64,000 nt of DNA from Streptomyces misionensis (GCF_900104815.1 NZ_FNTD01000003.1:62001-126000), one strand, 5' to 3'. Shown: positions 1-9,688, counted from the first letter of the stretch. Made by a program: numbers and translations. Notes: generated by a model from the sequence alone, not told the origin.

Positions 1-199
1 CGGCTGAGGTGACCGCCGGGTTGGGGAAGGCTCCGCCGAAGCGGTGGAAGTGGCGCTCCGGAGTGGAGACGAAGGAGAAGCCGAGCTCGTCGGCGCGGCG
101 GGCGCCTGCCAGCAGCAGTCGGTAGGCGTCGGCGGCGGCGTCCCCGACCGCGGCGAAGAAGAACAGGCCGAAGTCGAGGCCGTCCGGGGTGTCGGTCAT
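1..199 (-). CDS. Luciferase-like flavin monooxygenase, N-terminal part (cut by window edge)
   Basis: Only the first 66 codons lie in the window; the gene continues past base 1. The N-terminus reads LDFGLFFF, then a helix with YRLLLAGARRADELGF, then STPERHFHRFGG and PNPAVT. This order is typical of the MupA/Atu3671-type luciferase-like FMN monooxygenases found in natural-product clusters, which oxidise a carrier-bound or free intermediate with FMNH2 and O2. The ATG at 197-199 overlaps the stop of the upstream glycosyltransferase as ATGA, so it is translationally coupled as the last visible gene of the leftward operon. The family call is fairly safe; the substrate is unknown. Confidence 0.8.
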   Translation of the reverse strand, partial: MTDTPDGLDFGLFFFAAVGDAAADAYRLLLAGARRADELGFSFVSTPERHFHRFGGAFPNPAVTSA

Positions 200-1413
200 G
201 ATGCTGCTCCCTGCTGTCCGAGCTGCTGTATGAGCTGCGGTATGTGCTGTGCGATGGGCGCGAGCGCGTCGGCGGCCCCGTCTCCGGCCGCCAGCCGCTC
301 CACGACCGGTATGTAGTCCGCGAGTGTCGGCAGGCCCGTCATGGCGTCCCGCAGGGCCGCCGCGGCCGCTCGGCAGGCGGGGTCGCCGAGCAGCTCCCCG
401 ACGAGCCCGCGCAGTTCGGCGGGCCCCGCCTCGGCTGCGGGGAGGTGGCTGCCCGCGCCGGTGCGCGCCAGGTGGACGGCGAAGAACCGCTGGTCGGGGC
501 TGTGGCTGAGCGCCAGCTGCGGTACGCCGTGCAGTGCGGCGGTGAGCATGGTGCCGGTGCCGCCGTGGTGGATGACGAGGTCGCAGGAGGGGATGAGCAT
601 GTGCAGGGCGCAGTCCTCCACGACCCGAACCCCCTGCGGCACCGTACCCAGCAGCGGCCGCTGGCCCGCCACGACGGCGGCGACGAGCTCGACGTCGAGC
701 CCGCACAGGGCGTCGAGCACCCGGGGGGCGAAGAAGCCGTCCGGGCCAGCCACCTCGGTCATGGTGATGCCCAGCGCGACGCAGATCCGGGGCCGGCCAG
801 CGGGCCGCTCCAGCACCCCGGACGGCACCCGCCCGGCGCTGCTATACGGCACGTAGCGCACCGGCAACCGCCTGGCCATCCCCGGCACCTGCGCCGCCTC
901 GGGGCAGGCGTCGAGGTTCCACCACTCTGGCACGTCGGCCAGGCGCAGCCCGAACCGTTCGAAGAGCGCGCCGAACTCGGGCGGCAGGTTGTCCCGGCCC
1001 AGGCCGCGGCCGACGATGTCCGGCCCCCAAGGGCAGCGCAGCGACAGCGCGCCCGTGACGGCGGCGACGAGCGGCCCGGCGAGCGCGGACGGCTCCCAGA
1101 CCACGACGTCCGGCCACCAGGCGCGGGCGAACCGCACCACGTCGTCGGCCATGCCGTCGGCGATGTCGCAGAAGAGCGTCTTGGGGTCCGCCGCCGCGGG
1201 CCGCCCCGTCCCGGCCCGCTCCCGGTAGCGGCGGGCGAAGTCCACCGGCGGGCCGGCGCCGACCACGGGTATGCCGGACGCCGCGACGGTGTCGACGAGC
1301 TCCGGGTGGGTGGCGGCGTACACCTCGTGTCCCGCGGCGCGCAGGGCCCAGGCGAACGGCGCCATGACGAAGTAGTGCGACGGCATCACGGCCGTCACGA
1401 ACAGCACACGCAC
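196..1413 (-). CDS. GT1-family natural-product glycosyltransferase
   Basis: A 405-residue GT-B enzyme of the UGT/macrolide-type family that moves an activated deoxysugar onto a polyketide-like aglycone in the cytoplasm. The N-terminus MRVLFVTAVMPSHYF and the phrase FAWALRAAGHEV are the usual acceptor-domain start. Near residues 280-300 the motif HHGGTGTMLTAALHGVPQL is the nucleotide-sugar binding signature, followed by DQRFFAVHLARTGAG. Length fits single-module antibiotic glycosyltransferases. It lies between a sugar reductase and a flavin monooxygenase in the cluster operon. It is a clear paralogue of the gene at 2226-3392, so at least two sugars, or one sugar added twice, are likely. Acceptor and sugar cannot be told from sequence. 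Confidence 0.9.
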   Translation of the reverse strand: MRVLFVTAVMPSHYFVMAPFAWALRAAGHEVYAATHPELVDTVAASGIPVVGAGPPVDFARRYRERAGTGRPAAADPKTLFCDIADGMADDVVRFARAWWPDVVVWEPSALAGPLVAAVTGALSLRCPWGPDIVGRGLGRDNLPPEFGALFERFGLRLADVPEWWNLDACPEAAQVPGMARRLPVRYVPYSSAGRVPSGVLERPAGRPRICVALGITMTEVAGPDGFFAPRVLDALCGLDVELVAAVVAGQRPLLGTVPQGVRVVEDCALHMLIPSCDLVIHHGGTGTMLTAALHGVPQLALSHSPDQRFFAVHLARTGAGSHLPAAEAGPAELRGLVGELLGDPACRAAAAALRDAMTGLPTLADYIPVVERLAAGDGAADALAPIAQHIPQLIQQLGQQGAAS

Positions 1414-1453
1414 CGGTGCACTCCCCTGTTGTTCCCGTGTTCCGGGGCCCCGG

Positions 1454-2218
1454 TCACAGTGCCGGGGCTTCCTGTGCGGTCGCCGGGGAGTCGACGTAGC
1501 GGTCGAGCACCCCCTGGTAGTAGTCGTCGGCGAAGGCCACCGGTCGCGGGTGCAGCAGCCGCCGCAGCTTGTCGATGCGGACCCGGTGGTTGGCGCCGAG
1601 GCCGGTGACGAACCGGCGCGTCGCCGGGGTGCCGAGCCGCCGCTCGAGATGGTCGACGATCGCCTCGACGGGGACGGCCACCCCGGAGGCGATGTTGACC
1701 ACGTCGTCGCGCACGCCGAGCGTGAGCAGCCGGTCGACCAGGTCGACCACGTCGTCGATGGCGATCAGATCGCGAGCCGCGCCGCGGTGCACCGTCACCT
1801 CGCCCGCGCGCACCTGGCTGATCAGTGAGGGCAGCAACTGGTGCGGCGGGTGGCCGGGGCCGACGACGTGGCCGAGGCGGAGGACGAGGTGGTCGGCGCC
1901 ACCGGAGCCGACCACCTGCTCCAGCGCCCGCTTGTGCCGCCCGTACGGAGTGCAGGGCGTGACCAATTCGTCCTCCCGCCCGTGGCAGCCGGGGGCGCCG
2001 TACATGCCGGTGGAGGCGGTGGAGAAGAAGACGAGCCGGGTGCCGTCGGCCCGGCAGCGGCGCAGTACCTCCCTCACCAGCGCCTCCTCGCGGGCGAATG
2101 CGGCGGCCGAGGTGCCGGCGGCCCAGGACACCCCGGCGGCGAGCAGCACGACCCCGTCGTGGCGGTCGGCCAGGCGCGCGAAGTGCCGGGCGAGGAAGCC
2201 GTTTCCGACGATCTGCAC
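1454..2218 (-). CDS. NDP-4-keto-hexose reductase-like SDR (NAD-dependent epimerase/dehydratase family)
   Basis: About 254 residues. The N-terminus VQIVGNGFLARHFARL carries a nucleotide-binding glycine turn (GNGFLA), and an active-site region reads FFSTASTGMYG followed by CTPYGRHKRALEQ, giving the S...YxxxK arrangement of extended SDRs. This type acts late in dTDP-deoxysugar pathways as a 4-ketoreductase. I chose the in-frame GTG at 2216-2218, 7 bases after the stop of the upstream glycosyltransferase, because the glycine-rich turn starts right after it and there is no in-frame ATG there. It is shorter than usual SDR sugar reductases. The product sugar is uncertain because other sugar genes may lie beyond the left edge. 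Confidence 0.75.
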   Translation of the reverse strand: MQIVGNGFLARHFARLADRHDGVVLLAAGVSWAAGTSAAAFAREEALVREVLRRCRADGTRLVFFSTASTGMYGAPGCHGREDELVTPCTPYGRHKRALEQVVGSGGADHLVLRLGHVVGPGHPPHQLLPSLISQVRAGEVTVHRGAARDLIAIDDVVDLVDRLLTLGVRDDVVNIASGVAVPVEAIVDHLERRLGTPATRRFVTGLGANHRVRIDKLRRLLHPRPVAFADDYYQGVLDRYVDSPATAQEAPAL

Positions 2219-2225
2219 GGCCGGC

Positions 2226-3392
2226 TCACCCGGCCCGGCCGGCGGCGGCCTTGGCCAGCTCGGCGACGACGTCGGCGGGGGCGGGCATCGCGGCCGTCGC
2301 GGCGGCGACCTCACTGGCCCGCTCCCGGTACCCGGCCTCCCGCAGCAGTGCCTCGGCGCGCTCCAGTACCGCCTCGGTGGACGCCTCGCCCGGCAGCAGG
2401 CGCAGCCCGCAGCCGTACTCCTGCAGCCGCAGCGAGTTGTCGAACTGGTCCGAGGTCTGCGGCAGGCACAGTTGGGGGACACCCAGCGAGAGCGCGGCGA
2501 AGACCGAGCCCGGGCCGCCGTGGCTGATCAGCAGGTCGCAGCCGGTGAGCCCGCGCTCCAGCGCGAAGCGGCCGGCCGCGACCACCCCGGACGGCAGCGG
2601 CCGCCAGGCCTCGGCGACGCGGTCGTCCACCGCCACCACGACCTCGGCTCCGAGACCGGTGAGGGCGCGGGCGAGTTCGGCCATGCGCCCGGGGAAGTCG
2701 AGGCGGCCGTGGGTGGGCAGCATGCTGCCGAGGGTGAGGCAGATCCGCGGCCGGGAGCGCGGCGCGTCGAGCCAGGGGGGGCGGACGTCGGGGCCGTTGT
2801 AGGGGACGTACCGCATCGGCAGACCGGCGCGGGGGTCCGGGCCGCGCAGCGCCGCCGGGCGCACGTCCAGGAAGAGCGCGGGGTCCTGCAGCCGGGGCAC
2901 ACCGAGGGCGGCGCGCTCGGGCCCGAGTTCCGCCACGGCGCTCGCCCGCGGCCCCTCGGGGGCGCTGAAGTCGGACAGGCTCAGCCCGGGCTCGATCCAC
3001 GGCACGCCGTGCGCGGACGCCGCCAGTTGTCCGGCGTACTCCATGGGCTCGCACACCAGCAGGTCCGGCCGCCACGTCTCGATCAGGCGGAGCGTGCCGT
3101 CGAGCGTCCGGGCGGCCAGCCGTCCCCAGGCACGGCCGCTCTCCCTGCGGCGCTCGGCCGGGTCGGCCGCGGGGGTGAGCCGGCGACCGTCCCGGTCGTG
3201 CAGCATGAACTCCTCGAACGCCACGGGCGGTGCGCTGGTGGCGGCGGGGAGCCCGGTGGCCACGACGGTCTCGCTGAAGTTCTCCGGCGCGGCCACCAGC
3301 ACCTGGTGGCCCGCGGCACGCAGTGCCCAGGCGAGCGGCACCATCGGATACAGGTGGCCGGGCAGGGGGGCAGTGGTGAACAGGACCCGCAT
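2226..3392 (-). CDS. GT1-family natural-product glycosyltransferase (second copy)
   Basis: A 388-residue GT-B enzyme paralogous to the one at 196-1413. It begins MRVLFTTAPLPGHLYPMVPLAWALRAAGHQV, has the mid-protein phrase PRICLTLGSMLPTHG that starts the donor domain, and near residue 290 the donor-binding motif ISHGGPGSVFAALSLGVPQL followed by SDQFDNS. These define the antibiotic glycosyltransferase family that uses dTDP-deoxysugars. It follows rmlB by 39 bases in the same operon. No auxiliary P450-like activator gene is visible in the window. Which of the two enzymes starts the sugar chain cannot be judged. Confidence 0.9.
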   Translation of the reverse strand: MRVLFTTAPLPGHLYPMVPLAWALRAAGHQVLVAAPENFSETVVATGLPAATSAPPVAFEEFMLHDRDGRRLTPAADPAERRRESGRAWGRLAARTLDGTLRLIETWRPDLLVCEPMEYAGQLAASAHGVPWIEPGLSLSDFSAPEGPRASAVAELGPERAALGVPRLQDPALFLDVRPAALRGPDPRAGLPMRYVPYNGPDVRPPWLDAPRSRPRICLTLGSMLPTHGRLDFPGRMAELARALTGLGAEVVVAVDDRVAEAWRPLPSGVVAAGRFALERGLTGCDLLISHGGPGSVFAALSLGVPQLCLPQTSDQFDNSLRLQEYGCGLRLLPGEASTEAVLERAEALLREAGYRERASEVAAATAAMPAPADVVAELAKAAAGRAG

Positions 3393-3431
3393 GTCGACTC
3401 CTCGGTCGGATGGGCTGGGGGTGCGGCGCCG

Positions 3432-4406
3432 TCAGGACGCCGTCTGCTTCAGCGGCTCCCACCAGCCGCGGTTCTCCCGGTACCAGGCGACCAGGTCGGC
3501 CAGACCCCACTCGAAGGCCACCCGCGGCGCGTAGCCGAGCTGCTCGCGGATCTTGCTGTCGTCGAGCGCGTACCGCAGGTCGTGGCCCTTGCGGTCGGCG
3601 ACCTTCCGGACCATGTCCCAGTCGGCGCCGCACAGTTCGAGCAGCTGCTCGGTGATCTCGCGGTTGGTGGCGTGGTGGCCGCCGCCGATGTTGTAGACCT
3701 CCCCCGCGCGGCCCTTGGTGAGCACCAGGTGCAGGGCGCGGCAGTGGTCGTCCACGTGCAGCCATTCGCGCACGTTGCCGCCGTCGCCGTAGAGCGGGAC
3801 GGGCTGCCCGTCCAGCAGGTTGGTGACGAACCGCGGGATGAGCTTTTCGACGTGCTGGTGGGGCCCGTAGTTGTTGGAGCAGCGGGTGATGGAGACGTCG
3901 AGGCCGTGGGTGCGCCAGTAGGCGCGTGCGATCAGGTCGCTGCCCGCCTTGGAGGCGGAGTAGGGGGAGTTGGGCAGCAGCGGTGACTCCTCGGTCCACG
4001 CGCCCTCGGTGATCGAGCCGTACACCTCGTCGGTGGAGACGTGCACCACCCGGGGGACGCCGCAGCGCAGCGCCGCGTCGAGCACGCACTGGGTGCCAGC
4101 GACGTTGGTGCGCACGAATCCGGCGGGGCCGTCCAGGGAGCGGTCCACGTGGGACTCGGCGGCGAAGTGCAGCACGGCGTCGTGGCCGGGGAAGACCTCC
4201 TCCAGCAGCGGCTGGTCGCAGATGTCCCCCTTGACCAACTCCAGCCTCGGGTCGTCCAGCGGGAGGTTGGCGGGGTTCCCCGCGTAGGTCAGGCTGTCGA
4301 CCACCGTCACCCGGGCCCCCTCGAAACCCGGGTAGGCGCCCGCCAGCAGGGAGCGTACGTAGTGGGAGCCGATGAACCCGGCTCCGCCGGTGACCAGAAT
4401 CCTCAT
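3432..4406 (-). CDS. rmlB: dTDP-glucose 4,6-dehydratase
   Basis: A 324-residue extended SDR that converts dTDP-glucose to dTDP-4-keto-6-deoxyglucose, the entry reaction for nearly all deoxysugars. The N-terminus MRILVTGGAGFIGSHY carries the GxxGxxG NAD+ motif; STDEVYG supplies the catalytic Thr-Asp-Glu; YSASKAG is the YxxxK pair; later REWLHVDDHCRAL and KGHDLRYALD are hallmark blocks. Length is normal for the family. Its ATG overlaps the stop of the acyltransferase gene upstream by four bases (ATGA). With rmlA at 9685-10752 it supplies the common sugar intermediate. Confidence 0.95.
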   Translation of the reverse strand: MRILVTGGAGFIGSHYVRSLLAGAYPGFEGARVTVVDSLTYAGNPANLPLDDPRLELVKGDICDQPLLEEVFPGHDAVLHFAAESHVDRSLDGPAGFVRTNVAGTQCVLDAALRCGVPRVVHVSTDEVYGSITEGAWTEESPLLPNSPYSASKAGSDLIARAYWRTHGLDVSITRCSNNYGPHQHVEKLIPRFVTNLLDGQPVPLYGDGGNVREWLHVDDHCRALHLVLTKGRAGEVYNIGGGHHATNREITEQLLELCGADWDMVRKVADRKGHDLRYALDDSKIREQLGYAPRVAFEWGLADLVAWYRENRGWWEPLKQTAS

Positions 4407-5545
4407 GGCGCCGAGCGTCGTGCCGGCGTCTCGAACCGGGGTCGAACCGCTGTGGAGGCACCGGCTTCGGTACCGAGCGCGGCACGCAGCCGGGCGACGG
4501 CGTCCGGGTCGGACAGGTGACCGAGCGCGGCCAGGTGTTCGGCGGCGCGCAGCAGCGCGGCCCGGTCCCGGTGCGGGCCGCGGGCACGGGCGTCGAGCAG
4601 GGACACCACCGTGCTGCCGCCCCGCGTGACGCCGGGGTGGCGGCGGGCGAGCGCGGACAGGCTCTGTCCGGGCCCGGTCTCGACCAGATGGCAGGGGCCC
4701 GCGGCGAGCAGCCGGTCAAGGGCGGGTCCGAAGCGCACCTGGCGCGCCGGCTGGCCGGCCCAGAACTCCGGGTCGGTGGCCTGGTCCGCGGTGAGTTCTG
4801 CGGCGGTGTAGCCGGACAGGACGGTGATGGCCGGCGGGCGCAGCGGCACAGCGGCGACCGAGAGGAGGTGCCGGCGGCAGGCGTCGTCCATCGACGGGCT
4901 GTGGAAACCGTGCGTGGCGCGGGCCCGGGCGCAGACGACACCGTCCGCGGTGAGTGCCCCGGCGACCGCGGTGAGCTGTGGTTCCGGCCCGGCGAGCAGG
5001 AGTTGGGCGGGGGCGTTGACCGCGCCGACGACGACCTCGTCGGTCAGGTACGGGGCCACCTCCGCCTCGCTCGCGGCGACGGCGAGCATGCCACCGGGGG
5101 GCGCGTCCGCGATGAGCTCGACGCGCTCGGCGAGCAGCGCCACCGCGTCCGGCAGCGTCATCACCCCGGCGAGCACCGCCGCGGCCGCCTCCCCGGCGCT
5201 GTGGCCGAGCAGCACGGCGGGCCGCGCGCCCCAGGCCAGCAGCATCCGGCCGAGCGCGTAGTCGAGGGCGAACAGCAGCGGCTGGGCGCGCGAGACGTGG
5301 TCGAGCGGGACGGCCGGGTGCTCGCTCGCCCAGTCGCCGCGGATCCGGTCGCCCTCCGGGCCGTACAGGTCGAGCACCTCGTTGACGGCGGCGGTGAAGG
5401 ACTCCTCGACGCCGTACAGGCCGAGGGCCATGCCGGGTCGCTGTGCGCCCTGACCGGGCAGCAGGAAGGCGAGCCGTGGCGGGGCCTGTGGCCCCCTGGC
5501 GGGCGGCGCGGGCGCGGCTGCGGGTGCGGGCGCGGTGGAAGACAT
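4403..5545 (-). CDS. Malonyl-CoA:ACP acyltransferase-like protein
   Basis: About 380 residues. After a Pro/Ala-rich tail of roughly 30 residues comes LAFLLPGQGAQRPGMA, the start of the FabD/AT fold. The nucleophile elbow is VLLGHSAGEAAA (Ser), with the catalytic His in THGFHSPSMDDA. Such enzymes load malonyl units onto an ACP; a dedicated copy inside a type II PKS cluster is not universal and may serve a special starter or the cluster's own ACP. The ATG at 5543-5545 gives the natural N-terminus. About 230 bases upstream, to the ACP gene, are GC-rich with GGCGGCC...GGCCGC inverted repeats that may attenuate transcription. Confidence 0.88.
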   Translation of the reverse strand: MSSTAPAPAAAPAPPARGPQAPPRLAFLLPGQGAQRPGMALGLYGVEESFTAAVNEVLDLYGPEGDRIRGDWASEHPAVPLDHVSRAQPLLFALDYALGRMLLAWGARPAVLLGHSAGEAAAAVLAGVMTLPDAVALLAERVELIADAPPGGMLAVAASEAEVAPYLTDEVVVGAVNAPAQLLLAGPEPQLTAVAGALTADGVVCARARATHGFHSPSMDDACRRHLLSVAAVPLRPPAITVLSGYTAAELTADQATDPEFWAGQPARQVRFGPALDRLLAAGPCHLVETGPGQSLSALARRHPGVTRGGSTVVSLLDARARGPHRDRAALLRAAEHLAALGHLSDPDAVARLRAALGTEAGASTAVRPRFETPARRSAP

Positions 5546-5772
5546 CGGTCCGGCTCCTGCGGGGGGTGAGGCGGGGTGTGGCGGGGGTGGGGTGACGAGC
5601 CGCCGGACACACCGCGGCCGTCCCGCCCGGGTGGGGCGGGACGGCCGCGATATCGGCGGCCTGGTGGGCCGCGGTGTGGTGGCCCAGGTGGGCCGTTCCG
5701 GCGGGTGGCCGAGCAGGCCGCTCCGCGGCGGCCGGGTGGGCCGCCGTGCGGTGGGCACGGGTCGCGTCCGGG

Positions 5773-6039
5773 TCAGGCCGCGTACGACCGGGCGCCGTTG
5801 ATCAGGTCGAGCAGCGCGCGCGGGGTCTCCGCCTCGGCTGCGGCGTCGTCCGGGATCACGATCCCGTAGTCGCGCTGGATGCTCCCTACGACCTGCAGCA
5901 GTGCGAGCGAGTCATAGCCGAGCTCCATGAAGTCGGTGTCGAGGACGTCGCCGTCGAGGTCGACCCCCTCCGCCTCGCCCGCGTTCTCCCGGAGCAGGCG
6001 GGTCAGTTCGGCGAGTTCCATCACGGTCTGCTGGGACAT
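5773..6039 (-). CDS. Type II PKS acyl carrier protein (internal start within the CLF frame)
   Basis: An 88-residue ACP. It begins [19 protein letters not shown] and carries the phosphopantetheine site in [13 protein letters not shown] (Ser44), normal for aromatic type II PKS carriers. It holds the growing polyketide for KS-alpha/CLF. The ATG at 6037-6039 has GAGGAAGG about 5-12 bases upstream, which favours independent initiation even though the frame is open back into the CLF. The ACP end is normal ([10 protein letters not shown]) followed by a stop. It is listed separately because function and ribosome site suggest a free ACP is made. Confidence 0.8.
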   Translation of the reverse strand: MSQQTVMELAELTRLLRENAGEAEGVDLDGDVLDTDFMELGYDSLALLQVVGSIQRDYGIVIPDDAAAEAETPRALLDLINGARSYAA

Positions 6040-7311
6040 GTCAGCCTTCCTCGTTTTCGGTAGCGATGCGCCGGAGCCGGACGCCGTCCGGCGCCGGCCG
6101 CGGCGGAGCACCAGGGCGGCGTTGAATCCGCCGTACCCCCGGGCCAGGACGAGCGCGGTGCCCAGCCGGGCCTCCCGGGCGGCGCCGGTGACCAGGTCGA
6201 GCTCCATACCGTCGGCGGGCGCCTCGACTCCGACGGTCGGCGGGACGACACCGTCGCGCAGCGCGAGCAGTGCGGTGGCCGCGTCCAGCGCGGCGCCGCC
6301 GCCGAAGAGGCGGCCGGTCATGGTCTTCGGCGCGGTCACCGGCACCCCGCGCGGCCCGAAGAGGGCCACCAGCGCCTCGGCCTCCGCGCGGTCCAGCGCG
6401 GGGACCCCTGCGGCGTCGGCGAAGACCACGTCGACGTCCTCCGGAGTCAACCGTGCGTCCGCGAGCGCCAGTTCTGCGGCCCGTTGCAGCCCGGGCGGGC
6501 GGCCGCTGCCGGGCCGCGGGTCGAAGGTGGCCGCGTACCCGGCGACCTCGCCGTAGACCTGGCCGCCGCCCCGCCCGAAGACCGACTCCGCCTTCTCCAC
6601 CAGCAGGATGGCGCCGCCCTCGCCGGGTACGTAGCCGCACGCGTCGGCGGAGAACGGCAGATAGGCGCGGGCGGGGTCGGCCACCTCGCTCAGGCGCCCG
6701 GTGGCGATCTGGGCCACCCAGCCCCATGGGCACAGGGCGCCGTCGACGCCGCCGGAGACCACCAGCGAGGTGCCGCGGCGCACGTGCCGCCGGGCGTGGC
6801 CGAGCACGTCGAGCCCGCCGGCCTGCTCGGTGACGAGCACCCCGCTCGGCCCGCGCATCCGGTGCCGGATGGAGATCTGGCCGGTGTTGACCGCGTAAAA
6901 CCAGGCGAACGACTGGTACGCGCTGACGTACTCCTTGCCCTTGCTCCACAACTGCTGGAGCTCGCGGTGGCCGTACTCGACGCCGCCGCCGGAGGCCGCG
7001 GTCACCACGCCCATGCCGTACTCGTCGAGCGCGGCCGGGTCGATCCCGGCGTCCCGCACCGCCCAGTCGGCCGCGGTCAGGGCGAGCCGGGTCATGTGGT
7101 CGGTCTGCGGGATGAGCCGGCTGGGGACGTGCTCCTCGGCGACGAACCCCGGTACCTCCCCGGCCACCCGGGACGGGTACTGCGCTGCATCGAACCGGGT
7201 GATCGGGCCGAGGCCGCTGCGCCCCTCGACCGTGGCCTTCCAGTACTCCTCGGCACCCAGGCCGTTGGGGGCCACCACGCCGATCCCGGTCACCACCGCC
7301 TGCGCCGTCAT
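5773..7311 (-). CDS. Type II PKS chain-length factor (KS-beta) reading in frame into an ACP
   Basis: One open frame of 512 codons. Residues 1 to about 405 are a chain-length factor: [17 protein letters not shown] start, the active-site Cys of ketosynthases replaced by Gln163 in [14 protein letters not shown], and an end at [13 protein letters not shown]. The frame then crosses a 15-20-residue Arg/Ser/Gly linker and enters a complete ACP (its Met is residue 425) with no stop. The CLF pairs with KS-alpha and sets polyketide length. A strong ribosome site (GAGGAAGG) sits just before the ACP ATG, so the ACP may also be made alone. In another frame a TGA lies at 6041-6043, two bases before that ATG, so a one-base indel near 6080-6110 (real or error) could explain the fusion. 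The start overlaps the KS-alpha stop (ATGA). Confidence 0.85.
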   Translation of the reverse strand: MTAQAVVTGIGVVAPNGLGAEEYWKATVEGRSGLGPITRFDAAQYPSRVAGEVPGFVAEEHVPSRLIPQTDHMTRLALTAADWAVRDAGIDPAALDEYGMGVVTAASGGGVEYGHRELQQLWSKGKEYVSAYQSFAWFYAVNTGQISIRHRMRGPSGVLVTEQAGGLDVLGHARRHVRRGTSLVVSGGVDGALCPWGWVAQIATGRLSEVADPARAYLPFSADACGYVPGEGGAILLVEKAESVFGRGGGQVYGEVAGYAATFDPRPGSGRPPGLQRAAELALADARLTPEDVDVVFADAAGVPALDRAEAEALVALFGPRGVPVTAPKTMTGRLFGGGAALDAATALLALRDGVVPPTVGVEAPADGMELDLVTGAAREARLGTALVLARGYGGFNAALVLRRGRRRTASGSGASLPKTRKADMSQQTVMELAELTRLLRENAGEAEGVDLDGDVLDTDFMELGYDSLALLQVVGSIQRDYGIVIPDDAAAEAETPRALLDLINGARSYAA

Positions 7312-8576
7312 CGGCTGCTCCTGTCCGGCCGGGCCAGCACCAGCGCGGTCTGGAAGCCACCGAAGCCGCTGCCCACGCTGAGCACGACGTCGGTGCGCTG
7401 CTCGCGCGCGGTGAGGGGAATGTAGTCGAGGTCGCACTCGGGGTCGGGCTCGTGGAGGTTGGCCGTCGGCGGCAGCACGCCGTGCTCGATGGCCAGCGCG
7501 CACGCCGCCGCCTCCAGGCCGCCGATCGCGCCGAGCGAGTGCCCGATCATCGACTTGATCGAGCTGACCGGGGTGTTGTACGCGTGGTAGCCCAGGCTGC
7601 GCTTGAACGCGGCGGTCTCGTGCCGGTCGTTCATCTTGGTGCTGGAGCCGTGGGCGTTGATGTAGTCCACCGCCGAGGGGTCGACGCGGGCCTCGCCGAG
7701 CGCCACGTCGATCGCCTCGGCCATCTCCCGTCCGTCGGGCTTGAGTCCGGTCATGTGGTACGCGTTGCAGCGCGAGGCGAAGCCGGCGATCTCCGCGTAG
7801 ACGTGGGCACCGCGGCGGCGGGCGCTGCCGAGGTCCTCCAGGATGAGCACGGCCGCTCCCTCGCCGAGCACAAGCCCGTTGCGGGTGCGGTCGAAGGGGC
7901 GCGAGGCGTGCTCGGGGTCGTCGTTGCGCGGGGTGGTCGCGTGGATGGCGTCGAAGCAGGCCGAGGTGATCGGCGAGATGGGGGCCTCGGCGGCGCCGGC
8001 GACCATCATGTCGACGGTGCCCTCCCGGATCAGCTCGGCGGCGTGACCGAGCGCGTCGAGACCGGAGGTGCAGCCGGTGGAGACCACGGCGGCGGGGCCC
8101 TCCGCTCCCGAGAGCCAGGCCAGTTCGCTCGCCATCGAGCTGGGCACGAAGTGGCGGTACAGGTCGGGGACGGCGTACTCGTGGTCGACTTGCCACTTCC
8201 GGCCACCGTCGCTGACCACCACGTACTCGCGCTCCAGGCTGGTGGTGCAGCCCACGGCGTTGCCGAGCGTCACGCCGATCCGCGTGGGGTCGTAGCTGTC
8301 CTCGGTCACACCGCTGTCGGCGAGCGCCTCGCGGGCGCTGACGACGGCGAACTGCGCGGCGCGGTCCAGCCGCCGGATCTCCTGCGGGCTCAGCCCCTCG
8401 GCGGCCGGGTCGAAGTCGGCCTCCGCGGCCACCCGCGACCGGAACGGCGAGGCGTCGAAGTGGGTGATGGTACGGGTCGCGGTGCGGCCCGCGGTAAGCA
8501 TCTCCCAGTACGCCTTGGTGCCGATGCCGCCGGGGGCGACGATGCCCAGCCCGGTGATGACCACTCTGCGGGTCAC
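7308..8576 (-). CDS. Type II PKS ketosynthase (KS-alpha)
   Basis: A 422-residue beta-ketoacyl synthase of the aromatic minimal-PKS class, condensing malonyl-ACP units with the CLF partner. It begins [17 protein letters not shown]. The nucleophile Cys169 is in [14 protein letters not shown], the Cys context of actinorhodin-type KS-alpha proteins; the two catalytic His are His309 ([10 protein letters not shown]) and His346 ([12 protein letters not shown]). The end, [16 protein letters not shown], is standard. Its stop overlaps the CLF start, and its own start overlaps the stop of the sugar oxidoreductase. No ketoreductase, aromatase or cyclase is visible in the window; they may lie to the left. 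Confidence 0.95.
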   Translation of the reverse strand: MTRRVVITGLGIVAPGGIGTKAYWEMLTAGRTATRTITHFDASPFRSRVAAEADFDPAAEGLSPQEIRRLDRAAQFAVVSAREALADSGVTEDSYDPTRIGVTLGNAVGCTTSLEREYVVVSDGGRKWQVDHEYAVPDLYRHFVPSSMASELAWLSGAEGPAAVVSTGCTSGLDALGHAAELIREGTVDMMVAGAAEAPISPITSACFDAIHATTPRNDDPEHASRPFDRTRNGLVLGEGAAVLILEDLGSARRRGAHVYAEIAGFASRCNAYHMTGLKPDGREMAEAIDVALGEARVDPSAVDYINAHGSSTKMNDRHETAAFKRSLGYHAYNTPVSSIKSMIGHSLGAIGGLEAAACALAIEHGVLPPTANLHEPDPECDLDYIPLTAREQRTDVVLSVGSGFGGFQTALVLARPDRSSR

Positions 8577-9688
8577 GGCCGGCCCGCCCTTCTCACGTGC
8601 ACTCTCACGTCTTCCCTTCCTCGCTGTGCCGTCCCGCGACGGCCGGGACCATCGTCGGCGGGCCGGCTCGACGGTGACTCGAAACCGGGTGCGGGCCCGC
8701 TCGCCGCCCGCCGCACCGCCGCGAGCAGCAGCGACTGGCGCAGCGTGGCCCGGTGGTCGGGCGCCGCTCCGGGCACGCCGCGGACCGCTTCGGCGAACGC
8801 GCGTACGGTGGCCTCGACCTGGTCGGCCGCCTCCAGCCCGACCGTCTCCGAGCCGCCCGCCCGCTCCAGGACGAGTGCCGGGCGGTGGTCGGCCGGCGGC
8901 GTGAAGGCGCGGTCCACCCGCAGCCGGCCGGTGGCGCCGCAGATCTCGTACATCGAGCGGTAGCCGGCCCCGATGCCGAAGGTGAGCTGCGCCGTCACCC
9001 CGTCGGGGCGGCGCAGCAGCACGGCGCCGGAGGTCTCGACCTCCCGGTCCGGCGGCCGGTGGAGCACCGCGCCGGCGACGGTGAGGTCCCCTCCGAGCAG
9101 GTGGAGCGCGGCGCGCACCGGGTAAAGCCCGATGTCGAGCAGCGCGCCGCCGCCCAGCTCAGCGCTGAACCGGATGTCGTGCGGCGGCAGTTCGGGGATG
9201 GTGAAGGCGGCGCTGAACGACCGCGGCGCCCCGATCGCGCCCTCGGCCACCAGCCGCCGTACGGCCTCGTGCTGCGGGTGGCGGACGAACATCACGTTCT
9301 CCATCAGCACCAGACCGCGGGCCCGGGCGAGCGCCAGCAGCCGCCGGGTCCGGGCGGGCGACGCGGTGAGCGGCTTCTCCGCAAGCACGTGCCGGCCCGC
9401 GAGCAGGGCCCGCTCGACCCACTCGGCGTGCAGTGCGATCGGCAGCGGCACGTAGACCGCGTCGATGTCGTCCCGCTCGAGCAGCGCCGCGTAGCCGTGC
9501 ACGGGCCGGCCGCCGAACCGCTCGGTCTGTGCCACCGCCCTGTCGTCGTCGCGGCTGGCCACCGCGGCGACCTCGGTGAGCGGGCAGGCGGCGAAGGCGG
9601 GCAGCATGCGCCGCCGGGCGATGTCGGCGGTGCCGAGGACGCCGATCCGCACCGGGCGCGGCGCGGCCGGGCCGAGGCCGAGGCTCAC
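8573..9688 (-). CDS. NDP-hexose 3-ketoreductase-like Gfo/Idh/MocA oxidoreductase
   Basis: A 371-residue oxidoreductase. The N-terminus has a Rossmann motif [13 protein letters not shown], the family block [15 protein letters not shown] (Lys of the EKP motif), and the C-terminal domain block [17 protein letters not shown]. This matches dTDP-4-keto-6-deoxyhexose 3-ketoreductases acting after 2,3-dehydration in 2-deoxy and 2,6-dideoxysugar pathways. No 2,3-dehydratase gene is visible, so either it is left of the window or the enzyme has another role. The last 40 residues, after [13 protein letters not shown], are low-complexity and Arg-rich, longer than in relatives. Both ends overlap neighbours by ATGA. 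Confidence 0.85.
   Translation of the reverse strand: MSLGLGPAAPRPVRIGVLGTADIARRRMLPAFAACPLTEVAAVASRDDDRAVAQTERFGGRPVHGYAALLERDDIDAVYVPLPIALHAEWVERALLAGRHVLAEKPLTASPARTRRLLALARARGLVLMENVMFVRHPQHEAVRRLVAEGAIGAPRSFSAAFTIPELPPHDIRFSAELGGGALLDIGLYPVRAALHLLGGDLTVAGAVLHRPPDREVETSGAVLLRRPDGVTAQLTFGIGAGYRSMYEICGATGRLRVDRAFTPPADHRPALVLERAGGSETVGLEAADQVEATVRAFAEAVRGVPGAAPDHRATLRQSLLLAAVRRAASGPAPGFESPSSRPADDGPGRRGTAQRGREDVRVHVRRAGRP

Noticed and set aside
244..5569. Long plus-strand reading frames opposite the glycosyltransferase, sugar and acyltransferase genes
   Set aside because: Shadows of high-GC coding DNA on the other strand; Arg/Gly/Ala-rich, no family motifs, no ribosome sites.
5546..5772. Possible small gene between ACP and acyltransferase
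   Set aside because: Frames are repetitive Gly/Arg/Pro sequence made by GC-rich inverted repeats; no start context.
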